A stretch of DNA of 64,000 bases from CAZUDI01 sp964618975 (GTDB lineage: Bacteria; Desulfobacterota; Desulfomonilia; UBA1062). Each line of letters starts with the position of its first letter. The first letter of the stretch is position 1. The position numbers and the translations under genes were made by a program. This document shows, piece by piece, positions 1-8,394 of this stretch. The notes under the pieces were generated by a model. The model was not told the DNA's origin. It made no database searches and saw only the letters and a list, made by a program, of their open reading frames with translations. Location of the stretch: positions 1-64,000 of the forward strand of contig CAZUDI010000010.1 of NCBI GenBank assembly GCA_964618975.1, read 5' to 3'.

Positions 1-562
<562 letters not shown>

Positions 563-726
563 AATTCCGATAAGCTTTTCGCATCTTCCACTATTCAGTT
601 TTCAAAGATCAATCATTCTTGCGCTGCGGTGTGCTGTTCTATTAGAGTTCAGCGACAATGTCAAGCGGAAAATTTATCCGTCTTTCCAATGCCTTACGGC
701 AGCAATGTTTCTCAAAGAACTTGCCT
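563..726 (-). other. rRNA operon leader
   Basis: About 165 bases between the promoter-proximal -10 box and the predicted 16S 5' end. It contains a boxA-like element (minus strand GTTCTTTG, 713-720) just after the promoter. Inferred to be the transcribed leader; no ORF in it is credible. Confidence 0.6.
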
Positions 727-755
727 TATCTAAGCCATATCAGCGACCGTGTCAA
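727..755 (-). promoter_or_regulatory. rRNA promoter P1 (closest to 16S)
   Basis: On the minus strand: -35 TTGACA at 750-755, a 17-bp spacer and -10 TAGATA at 727-732. Upstream of the -35 (756-785) is a very A/T-rich run that could act as an UP element. A boxA-like GTTCTTTG follows at 713-720. Confidence 0.8.
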
Positions 756-861
756 GGGGTTAAAATTATTTTTTTTAAGCCCCCGTCTCTTTGGGTCAAC
801 CGGATTCCATGCCTCTGATTTTTTGGCCATCCTCGGCAGTCTTGTTCAAAGAGCGAGGCAA

Positions 862-890
862 TTTCTAGGCCATATCAGTAAGCGTGTCAA
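862..890 (-). promoter_or_regulatory. rRNA promoter P2
   Basis: Minus strand: -35 TTGACA at 885-890, a 17-bp spacer and -10 TAGAAA at 862-867, followed by boxA-like GCTCTTTG at 847-854. The spacer shares the CTGATATGGC core with P1. Confidence 0.8.
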
Positions 891-983
891 GGTGGAAATA
901 AGTCCCGCTTGTGTCATCCCGTTTCAACCCGGACGCGAGGTCCCGTGGCTTTCCTCGGCAAATCTTTTCAAAGAACGAGGCGC

Positions 984-1012
984 AACTTAAGCCATATCGG
1001 TAGCCGTGTCAA
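984..1012 (-). promoter_or_regulatory. rRNA promoter P3
   Basis: Minus strand: -35 TTGACA at 1007-1012, a 17-bp spacer and -10 TAAGTT at 984-989, followed by boxA-like GTTCTTTG at 969-976. It is 122 bp from both P2 and P4. Confidence 0.78.
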
Positions 1013-1105
1013 GGAAGAAAATCATTGGATTTCATGAGCCGGTCTTAGGTATCTCCACCTGATTCTTAGGCTTTTATCGACAGTGCTTATCAAAGAGCGT
1101 GTGAT

Positions 1106-1134
1106 CATCTAAGCCAATTCCCCGCGCCTGTCAA
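1106..1134 (-). promoter_or_regulatory. rRNA promoter P4 (most distal)
   Basis: Minus strand: -35 TTGACA at 1129-1134, a 17-bp spacer and -10 TAGATG at 1106-1111, with boxA-like GCTCTTTG at 1091-1098. A run of alternating A/T lies further upstream (1168-1197). Confidence 0.78.
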
Positions 1135-1139
1135 GGGCC

Positions 1140-1425
1140 AAGTGGTGAATATGGGCACCCTTAGGCGATATTTATCATATATATATAATTACTAAATCGT
1201 ATCAGGAGAGGTAGCATCGGTGCAAGTTCGACATCGGGCCTAGAGAATCAGCTCCGTGGGCTTTGCCTTCGTTTCCTCCCGGCCATAAATCTTCGCTGGC
1301 AGGGCCTATCTCGTATCCAGGACTCGCAGCTATCTCCTGGTCGGGCGAGGGTTAACTAACATATTCCCGCATCCCGTGAGAGGTGAAGCTATGGACTCTT
1401 GGCCGTGAAGACCACGGCGGTCCAG
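1140..1425. other. Intergenic region between tyrS and the rRNA promoters
   Basis: Has an A/T-rich stretch at 1168-1197 and otherwise no recognisable gene, tRNA or strong terminator hairpin. Nothing further can be assigned. Confidence 0.5.
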
Positions 1426-2616
1426 TCACTCGCCAATGGTGACCTTGGCGAAGCGGCGCTTGCCGACTTGAATGACACAGGTGCCTCTTGCCAGGATGAG
1501 CGTATCATCGTCGATCCGTACATCATCGATTCTGACCGCCCCCTGCCGAATCATGCGTTTGGCCTCCGAGGTGCTTGCCGTCAGCCCGGTCTCCTTGAGT
1601 ACGGTACAAATCCAGGGATTATCAGGATTCAGAGTGAATTCGGGCAAGTCATCCGGCCGGTCTTTCTTGCGGAAGACCTGGATGAATGCCTCCCTCGCCG
1701 CCTGAGCCTGTTGACTCCCATGATAGCGCTCCACAAACTCGTAGGCCAGCGCCAGCTTTACCTCCATGGGATTGAGGCCCTCCTGCGCCACCTGGCACCT
1801 GATCGATTTGATTTCATCAGCCGATCTCGTACTCAGAAGCTCGTAGTATTTCCACATCAGCGCATCCGAGATCGACATGGTCTTGCCGAACATCTCGTCC
1901 GGGGGGTCGTCCACCCCGATATAGTTACCGTAGGACTTGCTCATCTTCTGCACGCCGTCGGTGCCTTCAAGCAACGGCAGGGTAATCACCACCTGCGGTT
2001 CCTGCCCATAGGCCTTCTGCATCTCGCGCCCCATGAGCAGGTTGAAAATCTGATCGGTTCCGCCGAGCTCCACATCGGCCCGGAGTGCCACCGAATCATA
2101 GCCCTGCACGAAGGGATACAGAAACTCATGGATGCTGATGGGGCGCTGTTGGGAGAAACGCTGTTTGAAGTCATCACGCTCCAGCATACGAGCCACGGTG
2201 CTGTAGGAGGTGAGCTTGATAAAGTCGGAAACGGTCATGGAGTCCATCCACTGCGAATTGAAGGCAAGCGTAGTCTTGTCCGGATCGAGGATCTTGAAGA
2301 CCTGTTCCTGATATGTCCTGGCGTTGGCAAGCACCTCCTCGCGTGTCAGAGGCGGCCGGGTGGAGTTCCTCCCGCTCGGGTCACCGATCATGCCCGTAAA
2401 ATCACCGATCAGGGCGATGACCTCGTGTCCGGCATCCTGAAACTGCCGCATCTTGTGCAACAGAACGGTATGTCCGAGATGAATATCCGGGGCCGTGGGG
2501 TCGAACCCCACCTTTACTCGCAGGGGTCGACCCTTTTTAACCTTGGCCCGGAGATCCTCCGCGGAGATGATGTCAACGGTGCCTCTCAAAAACTCGTTCA
2601 GGTGTTCGTCTAGCAT
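1426..2616 (-). CDS. tyrS: Tyrosyl-tRNA synthetase
   Basis: Class I aminoacyl-tRNA synthetase that charges tRNA-Tyr in the cytoplasm. The 396-residue product has the HIGH motif as HLGH (46-49), preceded by the GFDPTAP tyrosine-site sequence, and the KMSKS motif at 224-228. A C-terminal S4-type RNA-binding domain covers roughly the last 60 residues. Length and the YGNYIGV sequence after KMSKS fit the TyrZ-type branch. The ATG is preceded by AGGGAGC. It is the last gene of the zapB-zapA-6S-fau-rny-tyrS run, 91 bases after rny, so it is probably co-transcribed. Confidence 0.96.
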   Translation of the reverse strand: MLDEHLNEFLRGTVDIISAEDLRAKVKKGRPLRVKVGFDPTAPDIHLGHTVLLHKMRQFQDAGHEVIALIGDFTGMIGDPSGRNSTRPPLTREEVLANARTYQEQVFKILDPDKTTLAFNSQWMDSMTVSDFIKLTSYSTVARMLERDDFKQRFSQQRPISIHEFLYPFVQGYDSVALRADVELGGTDQIFNLLMGREMQKAYGQEPQVVITLPLLEGTDGVQKMSKSYGNYIGVDDPPDEMFGKTMSISDALMWKYYELLSTRSADEIKSIRCQVAQEGLNPMEVKLALAYEFVERYHGSQQAQAAREAFIQVFRKKDRPDDLPEFTLNPDNPWICTVLKETGLTASTSEAKRMIRQGAVRIDDVRIDDDTLILARGTCVIQVGKRRFAKVTIGE

Positions 2617-2707
2617 CGCTGCTCCCTGTCATGGTCTCTGGTTGTCGCGGCATCCCATGGGCGGCATATCTCTGCTCGCCAGACCGCTAATATAGCGAGA
2701 AAAAGCC

Positions 2708-4258
2708 TTACTTGGCATACTCTACGGACCGGCTCTCCCGAATCACCACCACCTTGATCTGCCCGGGATAGGTCAGTTTTTCCTCGATTGATTTTGAGAT
2801 AGCCTTGGCCAGCTGATCCGTATCCGCATCACTGACCTTACCCACATCCACCATAACCCGAACTTCTCTCCCGGCCTGAACGGCATAAGCCCTTGAGACA
2901 CCGTCATAATCCGTGGCAATATGCTCGAGGTCCTCGAGACGTCTGATATAATTCTCCAACATCTCGCGCCTGGCTCCGGGGCGGGCGGCGGACAGGGAGT
3001 CCGCGGCCTGCACCAGAAAGCCATAGACCGAGTTCACCGGGGCCTCGTTATGGTGCGAGGCGATGGCCTCCACCACCTTGCTCGACTCCCCATGCCGCTT
3101 GGCCATCTCGGACCCGATGAGGGCATGCGATCCCTCAACCTCATGGTCAATGGCCTTGCCGATGTCATGCAGCAGACCGATGCGTTTGGCCGTCTTCTGG
3201 TTCACACCGATCTCGGCCGCCATGATCCCGCACAGATGAGCGACTTCCAGGGAGTGCTGATAGACATTCTGGGAAAAGCTGGTGCGGTACTTCAGCTTGC
3301 CGATGAGCTTGATCAGTTCGGGATTGATGCCGTGCAGCCCCACATCAAAGGTGGCCTGTTGTCCCGTCTCCCAGATCCCTTCGTTGAGCTCGTCCTGGAC
3401 CTTCTTGACCACATCCTCGATGCGGGAGGGGTGGATACGGCCGTCGATCACCAGGCGTTCCAGGGAGAGCCGGGCAACCTCGCGCTTGATGGGATCGAAG
3501 CTGGAGATGATCACTGCATCCGGGGTGTCATCGATAATGAGATCGACACCCGTGACGGCCTCAATGGAACGGATATTGCGGCCTTCTCTCCCGATGATAC
3601 GCCCCTTCATCTCCTCTCCAGGCAGGTTGACCACGGAGACCGTACGTTCGCAGACAACATCCGCCGAATAGCGTTGAATGGCGGTGGCCAGAATACGCTT
3701 GACTTTTTTGTCCGCCTCGGCCATGGCCTCGTCGTTGATCTGCTTTATCAGCTTGGCAGATTCGTGCCGAGCCTCACTCTCAAGCGAATCCATCAGGGTC
3801 TTCTTGGCCTGGAGCGAATCCATCCCACTAATCTCTTCGAGCTTGGCGATCTGTTCGGCGTGCAGACTTTCGATCTCGATCGTCTTGACGTCGAGGTTCT
3901 TCTTGCGGTCGATCAGGGACTGCTCGGTACTCTTGAGCTCCAGTTCACGTTTGTCCAATATGGCCAGTTTTTTGTCAAACAACTCCTCCCGCTGCATGAT
4001 GCGTTTCTCGATGGAGGAGACCTCCTTGAGACGCTCCTTGGCCTCCTGGTCGGACTCGCTGCGTGCGGCGAAAAGGATCTCTTTGGCCTGCAGTTGAGCA
4101 TCAGCAATAAGATTGGAAACTTCCTTCTTGGCATCGTCCATAAGCCGCGCGGAGATGGTGGTGGCATCTTTCTTGGCCTTCTTGCTGGCGAAAAGATTCA
4201 GTCCATATCCCGCCGAGACTCCGATGAGCACTGCTACAACAAGATAAACAGTCAGCAT
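2708..4258 (-). CDS. rny: Ribonuclease Y
   Basis: Membrane-anchored endoribonuclease that starts decay of many mRNAs. The 516-residue protein shows one N-terminal membrane helix (about 3-22), a long charged coiled coil (about 25-190), a KH RNA-binding domain with GREGRNI (223-229) and an HD metal-binding domain with the catalytic His-Asp pair at 364-365. Length and domain order match the family exactly. Its ATG overlaps the stop of the upstream fau gene (TAATG), so translation is probably coupled. RBS GGTGAGG lies 7 bases before the start. Confidence 0.96.
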   Translation of the reverse strand: MLTVYLVVAVLIGVSAGYGLNLFASKKAKKDATTISARLMDDAKKEVSNLIADAQLQAKEILFAARSESDQEAKERLKEVSSIEKRIMQREELFDKKLAILDKRELELKSTEQSLIDRKKNLDVKTIEIESLHAEQIAKLEEISGMDSLQAKKTLMDSLESEARHESAKLIKQINDEAMAEADKKVKRILATAIQRYSADVVCERTVSVVNLPGEEMKGRIIGREGRNIRSIEAVTGVDLIIDDTPDAVIISSFDPIKREVARLSLERLVIDGRIHPSRIEDVVKKVQDELNEGIWETGQQATFDVGLHGINPELIKLIGKLKYRTSFSQNVYQHSLEVAHLCGIMAAEIGVNQKTAKRIGLLHDIGKAIDHEVEGSHALIGSEMAKRHGESSKVVEAIASHHNEAPVNSVYGFLVQAADSLSAARPGARREMLENYIRRLEDLEHIATDYDGVSRAYAVQAGREVRVMVDVGKVSDADTDQLAKAISKSIEEKLTYPGQIKVVVIRESRSVEYAK

Positions 4259-4818
4259 TACCGTACCTCACCTTCCGATTCAAGCAGGCCCTGCTGGGTT
4301 ACCACATACCGCACCCTTACATCCCATGGATCGGTAATAATCTCGTCCAGCAGGCATTCCTCGAAGCACACACCGATGGTGTTGAGCCCGGGATTTGCCT
4401 TTAACAGCCTGTCGTAATATCCCTTCCCATACCCCAGCCGGCAGCCTGTCCGATCAAAGGCCACCCCGGGAACGAGGATCAAATCGATCGCACCGGGGTC
4501 AACCACCACCGTTGAAATCGGCTCGGGAATCCCGTAGCTGCCGGTGGTGAAGTGATCCTTGCTGCCAGCCGGAGAAAAAACCAGCGTGCTTCCCGCAACG
4601 CGGGGAAACACGCATTCCTTGTCTTGCTCACACCAGAGGGGACCGAGATCGACCTCCCCACGAATCGGCATGTAGAGGGCGACAATGTGCGCCTCCAAAA
4701 AGGAAGGCGCCCTGCAGATATGCCTGCAGATGCTCTCTTCCCGGACAAGGCGCTCCGCGTGTGGCAGAGCGTTCCTCCAGGAGAGCATCCGCTGCCTGAT
4801 CTGCGTTTTTCCTTCCAT
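4258..4818 (-). CDS. fau: 5-formyltetrahydrofolate cyclo-ligase
   Basis: ATP-dependent conversion of 5-formyl-THF to 5,10-methenyl-THF (ygfA/MTHFS family). The diagnostic C-terminal motif GYGKGYYDRLL is present, with GVAFDRTGCRLG before it. The reading frame is open to 4851 with a TTG, but the ATG at 4818 (MEGKTQIRQ) fits the family start better; its RBS is weak. It lies directly downstream of the 6S RNA, as ygfA does in gammaproteobacteria, and overlaps rny by one base. Confidence 0.93.
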   Translation of the reverse strand: MEGKTQIRQRMLSWRNALPHAERLVREESICRHICRAPSFLEAHIVALYMPIRGEVDLGPLWCEQDKECVFPRVAGSTLVFSPAGSKDHFTTGSYGIPEPISTVVVDPGAIDLILVPGVAFDRTGCRLGYGKGYYDRLLKANPGLNTIGVCFEECLLDEIITDPWDVRVRYVVTQQGLLESEGEVR

Positions 4819-4859
4819 ATCTCTCAGAGGAGAGGACCGCCATGCACGCAAGATATCAA

Positions 4860-5042
4860 GGGTGCCCCCGATGATGCCGTGCCCCAGTGAACCTCGAGCC
4901 TGATCTATTCATCAGACCGGGCCTGACATGCTGCTTTTAAGGCTTTTCTCAAACGAGAACATGCACACCGCAGCTCTTAAATCAGGCCACATCTTCTTCC
5001 AGTGTTGGCTCTGACGGGACAAAAAGGGATCACGGGCACCCC
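4860..5042 (-). ncRNA. ssrS: 6S RNA
   Basis: Not a protein gene: the ~183-nt interval between zapA and fau folds as a 6S RNA should. The two ends pair (minus-strand GGGGTGCCCGTGAT near 5029-5042 with ATCATCGGGGGCACCC near 4860-4875) to form the closing stem. Inside, GAGAAAAGCCTTAAAAGC closely matches the conserved GAGAAGCCTTAAAAC segment of Escherichia coli 6S RNA. The zapA-ssrS-ygfA order is the classical context of this RNA. 6S RNA binds sigma-70 RNA polymerase as a promoter mimic. Exact ends are approximate. Confidence 0.87.
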
Positions 5043-5054
5043 AGGGGCTCATTG

Positions 5055-5348
5055 TTACGTCCGAGCATCGATCTGTTGCAGCAGGGCGTCAATCCTTTCG
5101 GAAACCTCTTGCCTGAGGCTCTCCAACTCCGCCTTCGTCTGGGCAACATCATCTGCCATGTTCAACATAACCAAGGCGATGAGTTCCGTGGTAGTGATTG
5201 CACTCCTTTGCTGTTGAACCTCCAACACCTTTGCATCGATATAATGCGACAATGAGCGCACATGCTCTGCATTGCCCCCGGCCCTAACCTTATACGCCTG
5301 CCCCAATATCTTAATCGTTACCGTGTCTTGCAAAATGTTAAAACGCAT
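5055..5348 (-). CDS. zapA: Cell division protein ZapA
   Basis: Cytoplasmic Z-ring-associated protein that bundles FtsZ. The 97-residue product has the family pattern: a short beta-rich N-terminus with the VTIKILGQAYKVRAG sequence, then a helical domain containing ALVMLNMADD and a C-terminal coiled coil. Start overlaps the stop of the upstream zapB-like gene by 11 bases. The 6S RNA gene follows immediately. Confidence 0.92.
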   Translation of the reverse strand: MRFNILQDTVTIKILGQAYKVRAGGNAEHVRSLSHYIDAKVLEVQQQRSAITTTELIALVMLNMADDVAQTKAELESLRQEVSERIDALLQQIDART

Positions 5349-5550
5349 CCAATGTGCTTATCAGTTGTGACACCTTCTGTTGGGTGTGTTCCCTCTCGGA
5401 TGTGAGAGAGACGATCTCCTGTTTCAGCCCTCTTGCCTCTTCCTCCTTTTCCTTTAACGTATTTGCCAAGCCCTCATTCTTCTGTTGCAGATCGTCTACC
5501 ATTTCCAGTAAATGGATTATCTTTTTTTCAAGGATATCCAGCAACTCCAA
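5338..5550 (-). CDS. zapB: ZapB-like coiled-coil division protein
   Basis: A 70-residue protein that is almost entirely heptad-repeat coiled coil (Leu/Ile/Lys/Glu rich), the size and character of ZapB, and placed directly upstream of and overlapping zapA. Start is TTG, 6 bases after AAGGAGAG. Assignment rests mainly on context and coiled-coil character, since coiled coils give weak sequence identity. Confidence 0.75.
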   Translation of the reverse strand: MELLDILEKKIIHLLEMVDDLQQKNEGLANTLKEKEEEARGLKQEIVSLTSEREHTQQKVSQLISTLDAF

Positions 5551-5581
5551 TCTTCTCTCCTTCTCAGTGCCTTATCTTTTA

Positions 5582-5612
5582 ATTATACATCCAGTCTACC
5601 TACTTAAGTCAA
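5582..5612 (-). promoter_or_regulatory. Probable promoter for the zapB-tyrS run
   Basis: Minus strand: TTGACT at 5607-5612 and a perfect TATAAT at 5582-5587 with a rather long 19-bp spacer, about 30 bases before the zapB start. Confidence 0.5.
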
Positions 5613-5638
5613 GCGGCGAATGTGAAGACAATTTTCAC

Positions 5639-5718
5639 AATCATGGGCATCATCTCCGGGACTAACCTTGGAACCCTCTTGATGCCACAAGCAGCTCAAG
5701 AGGCGCCCCAGAGTGATT
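5639..5718 (+). repeat. Dispersed ~80-bp repeat, copy R1
   Basis: Begins AATCATGGGCAT and ends AGAGTGATT, with CTTGGAACCC and GATGCCACAAGC inside. It fits the family consensus described in findings. It fills part of the 345-base gap between zapB and the GAF gene, the remainder of which shows nothing else. Confidence 0.65.
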
Positions 5719-5895
5719 TCCTCTCAAGATCTTCTACTCTCGCCCCCCCGAGGAAGCACCTGGAGGTCCACGTGGGGTATGGCCTTGGATTGCGACTTTC
5801 CCTTTTGCCTTCGGGTGTCGAACATGCTAAAGAATTCAGAAATCATCGGGATAGTTCCGATAGGTGTGATAAACGAAGCGCCGGGAGGACATACC

Positions 5896-6390
5896 ATGGA
5901 GCATTCCTATCTCGAAAAGGTCTACGATTTGGCCAAGGAACTCAATCGGGCCCTGGACATCAAATCCATCCTCGATACCGTCACTGATCACCTGCCCGGG
6001 GTAATCGGCGCCAAATACTGCTCCCTGTTTGTCAGGAACGTCGCCTCGGGAGAACTGGAGATCAAGGCCCACAACCACCCCGATATCGGCGAAGACCCCT
6101 TCATCCATGTCAACTCTGAGCAGGATAGCATCATGAACCTGGCGATCGCGCGCAACACCTCTCTTGTCATCCGTGACATCGAGGAGGAGATGGGCTTCCG
6201 GAACAAGGAAAAATACACCACGAAATCATTTATGTGCATCCTTCTGCGCCATGAGGACGAGATCAAGGGCATCATCAATCTGGCCGACAAGACCAACAGT
6301 GGCTTTTCCCGGGAGGATATGATGATCGCCTCCACCATCGGGGAACTCCTCGGGGCGCTGCTCGCGCGCATCGACCTCGCCTCCATCTGA
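5896..6390 (+). CDS. GAF domain protein
   Basis: A 164-residue protein consisting of a single GAF domain: a helix (HSYLEKVYDLAKELNRALD) followed by the typical ILDTVTDHL...GAKYCSLFV...LLRHEDEIKGIINLADK...FSREDM pattern. No kinase, cyclase or phosphodiesterase output is attached, so it presumably senses a small molecule and acts on a partner. The ATG at 5896 was chosen because GGGAGGA lies 6 bases upstream; the frame is open further upstream but the extra residues are unlike a GAF protein. ychF follows after 14 bases, so the two are probably one operon. Confidence 0.82.
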   Translation: MEHSYLEKVYDLAKELNRALDIKSILDTVTDHLPGVIGAKYCSLFVRNVASGELEIKAHNHPDIGEDPFIHVNSEQDSIMNLAIARNTSLVIRDIEEEMGFRNKEKYTTKSFMCILLRHEDEIKGIINLADKTNSGFSREDMMIASTIGELLGALLARIDLASI

Positions 6391-6404
6391 CACCCTCAGA
6401 TGCC

Positions 6405-7496
6405 ATGGGTTTCCTCTGCGGCATTGTCGGCATCCCCAACGCAGGCAAGTCCACCCTGTTCAATCTGCTCACACAGGCCGCCGCTCCGGCCGAAAACTAC
6501 CCCTTCTGCACAGTGGACCCCAATATCGGGATCGTCACCGTGCCCGATGAGAACCTGGAAAGAATCGCCAGTCACATCCATCCGGAAAAGATCACACCCA
6601 CGACCCTGAAAATCTTCGATATAGCGGGTCTGGTTCAAGGGGCCCACCGCGGAGAGGGCCTGGGAAACCAGTTCCTGGGGCAGATCCGTGGGGTAGATAC
6701 CATTATTCACGTGGTCAGATGTTTCGAAAACCCAAACATCAGCCATGTCTACAATGCGGTCAATCCGGTGCAGGACATGGAGATCGTCCTCATCGAACTG
6801 GTGATGGCGGATCTGGAGATCGTCCAGCATAGGCAGGAAAGCGTCAGCAAGGCCCTGCGGGTAGGCAAAAGGGAACTTTCCCTCGGAGAGGAGGACCAGC
6901 TCTCGCGGATGAAGGACCACCTCTCCCGGGGCGAGCCCCTCTCAAGCAACTTACCTGTCGGTGAGCGCTCCCTCATGAAGGCCTGGGGAATCCTGACGGC
7001 CAAACCCGCCGTGATCGTTGCCAACATAGACGAAGACGACCTCACGGGCGAGTCCCCCCATCTGAAGCATATCCAGGACTGGGGTCAGGCACACGGGGTC
7101 CCGGTGATTCCTATCTGCATACGCTTCGAACAGGAGGCCTCCCAGCTGGACCCTCACGAACGCTCCGCCTTCCTGGAGTCGGTCGGGATCACCAGTTCCG
7201 GCACGCACGATCTCATCCGAACCTGCTATGAACTCCTGGACCTCATCACCTTTTACACCCCGGTAGGACCTGAGCTCCGGGCCTGGACCCTGCAGAGAGG
7301 CCAGACCCTTCATGAAGCGGCAGGGCTTGTCCATACGGATATCCAGAAGGGCTTCATCAGGGCGGATGTCATCGCCCTGAAGGACTTTCTCGCCCACGGC
7401 AGCATAGCCCGGGCCCGTGAGGCGGGCGTCGTCTTGACCGAAGGACGTGAATTCGTGGTCAGAGACACGGATATTGTGGTCATCCATTTCAGATAA
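6405..7496 (+). CDS. ychF: Redox-regulated GTPase/ATPase YchF (Obg family)
   Basis: Universally conserved ribosome-associated P-loop NTPase (OLA1/YchF). The 363-residue length is normal. G1 loop GIPNAGKST is at about 8-16, the G3-type region FDIAGLVQGAHRGEGLG is intact, and the C-terminal TGS-like domain with FYTPVGPELRAWTLQRG and the final GREFVVRDTDIVVIHF is present. YchF prefers ATP because of its altered G4 motif. Located 14 bases behind the GAF gene. Confidence 0.96.
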   Translation: MGFLCGIVGIPNAGKSTLFNLLTQAAAPAENYPFCTVDPNIGIVTVPDENLERIASHIHPEKITPTTLKIFDIAGLVQGAHRGEGLGNQFLGQIRGVDTIIHVVRCFENPNISHVYNAVNPVQDMEIVLIELVMADLEIVQHRQESVSKALRVGKRELSLGEEDQLSRMKDHLSRGEPLSSNLPVGERSLMKAWGILTAKPAVIVANIDEDDLTGESPHLKHIQDWGQAHGVPVIPICIRFEQEASQLDPHERSAFLESVGITSSGTHDLIRTCYELLDLITFYTPVGPELRAWTLQRGQTLHEAAGLVHTDIQKGFIRADVIALKDFLAHGSIARAREAGVVLTEGREFVVRDTDIVVIHFR

Positions 7497-7553
7497 GAGG
7501 ACTATGCGCGGGGATAAGAAGATACAGCCCCAGGAAACAACTTTATTTTCCCG

Positions 7554-7581
7554 TTGACATTCCGCGTCAAACAGGTATAGC
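7554..7581 (+). promoter_or_regulatory. Promoter for the SCP2-like/aminotransferase operon
   Basis: Consensus TTGACA at 7554-7559 and TATAGC at 7576-7581 with a 16-bp spacer, about 60 bases before the start codon. Confidence 0.6.
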
Positions 7582-7639
7582 GTTATGGTGAGTGAGCAGT
7601 CGCTCTCCACTGAACTCTGTATAAGATAAGGAGGCGCAT

Positions 7640-8383
7640 ATGGCCAGAGACAAGGTTTTAGCGCGTATCAATCTCGATGCAATCCTCTCCAACCTGGAAA
7701 TCCTGGCGGCCGAGGACCATGAGTCCGCATCGCTCGCTGCACGCTGGAACGGGTGCATCGCCTTCAAGGTGGGTACCCGTGGACCGCGCACAACCCTCAC
7801 CTTCTCCGATGGGGCGATATCAGTGAGGGCAGGCGTTGCCGACACCTCGGGGATCGTGCTTTTTTTCCCCAGCGAACGCATGCTGAACAATATGTTCAGC
7901 GGGGAAGGTATCGGATTCCCCTTACCGCTGAAGGGGCTAATCAAAATCAAGGGGCTCCTCACGTTCATGAAACTGGCCCAGCGTATGGAGAAGATCCTCA
8001 AGGGCGACAATCCGCCCCTTGAGCTCAAGGCCAAGCTCATGTTGAACACCATTGCCAGGACCATGGCCGTGGTGGCCAACCATGACGAGGCACTCAAACC
8101 GAGCGCCGCCGAACTGAGAGGCACGGCCGAACTCCGAATCAAGGATGGTTATGCGGTGCATGTGAAGTTCGGCGGTCCGGTCGTGAGCGGTCACAGGGGT
8201 GCCGCACCCGACCCGGACCTGATCATGGAATTCAAGAACTCCCAGTTCTTTCTGGATCTGGCGGACGACAAGGTGGATACTATGGCGGCCATCTGTCTGG
8301 AGGACATGCATCTGACAGGAGACCTGCACATGGGTGATATCGTGAACGGTTTTCTCGATAAAATCGGTGAGTATCTTGCATAG
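7640..8383 (+). CDS. SCP2-like conserved protein, function unknown
   Basis: A 247-residue soluble protein without signal peptide or membrane segments. The sequence includes a stretch (GTRGPRTTLTFSDGAISVRAG...FPLPLKGLIKIKGLLTFMKLAQRMEKIL) suggestive of a sterol-carrier-protein-2-type fold, but this is only a tentative resemblance. The RBS AAGGAGG is excellent. The aminotransferase gene starts 11 bases downstream, so they form a two-gene operon and the protein may bind or present that enzyme's substrate (inference). Confidence 0.6.
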   Translation: MARDKVLARINLDAILSNLEILAAEDHESASLAARWNGCIAFKVGTRGPRTTLTFSDGAISVRAGVADTSGIVLFFPSERMLNNMFSGEGIGFPLPLKGLIKIKGLLTFMKLAQRMEKILKGDNPPLELKAKLMLNTIARTMAVVANHDEALKPSAAELRGTAELRIKDGYAVHVKFGGPVVSGHRGAAPDPDLIMEFKNSQFFLDLADDKVDTMAAICLEDMHLTGDLHMGDIVNGFLDKIGEYLA

Positions 8384-8394
8384 GAGGATCACAG

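Noticed and set aside
600..1140. Regularly spaced repeats resembling a CRISPR array
   Set aside because: Spacing is 122-135 bp and each unit contains TTGACA, a 17-bp spacer, a -10 and a boxA-like sequence in rRNA-promoter order; no cas genes are present.
1140..1425. tRNA or 5S gene near the rRNA operon
   Set aside because: No cloverleaf, no GTTCRANNC T-arm with matching acceptor stem; the nearby GTTCGA fragment lacks partners.
1399..4417. Long plus-strand open frames opposite tyrS and rny (404 and 498 codons)
   Set aside because: Antisense to strongly conserved genes, no RBS, and translations resemble no protein family; caused by GC-rich codon structure of the real genes.
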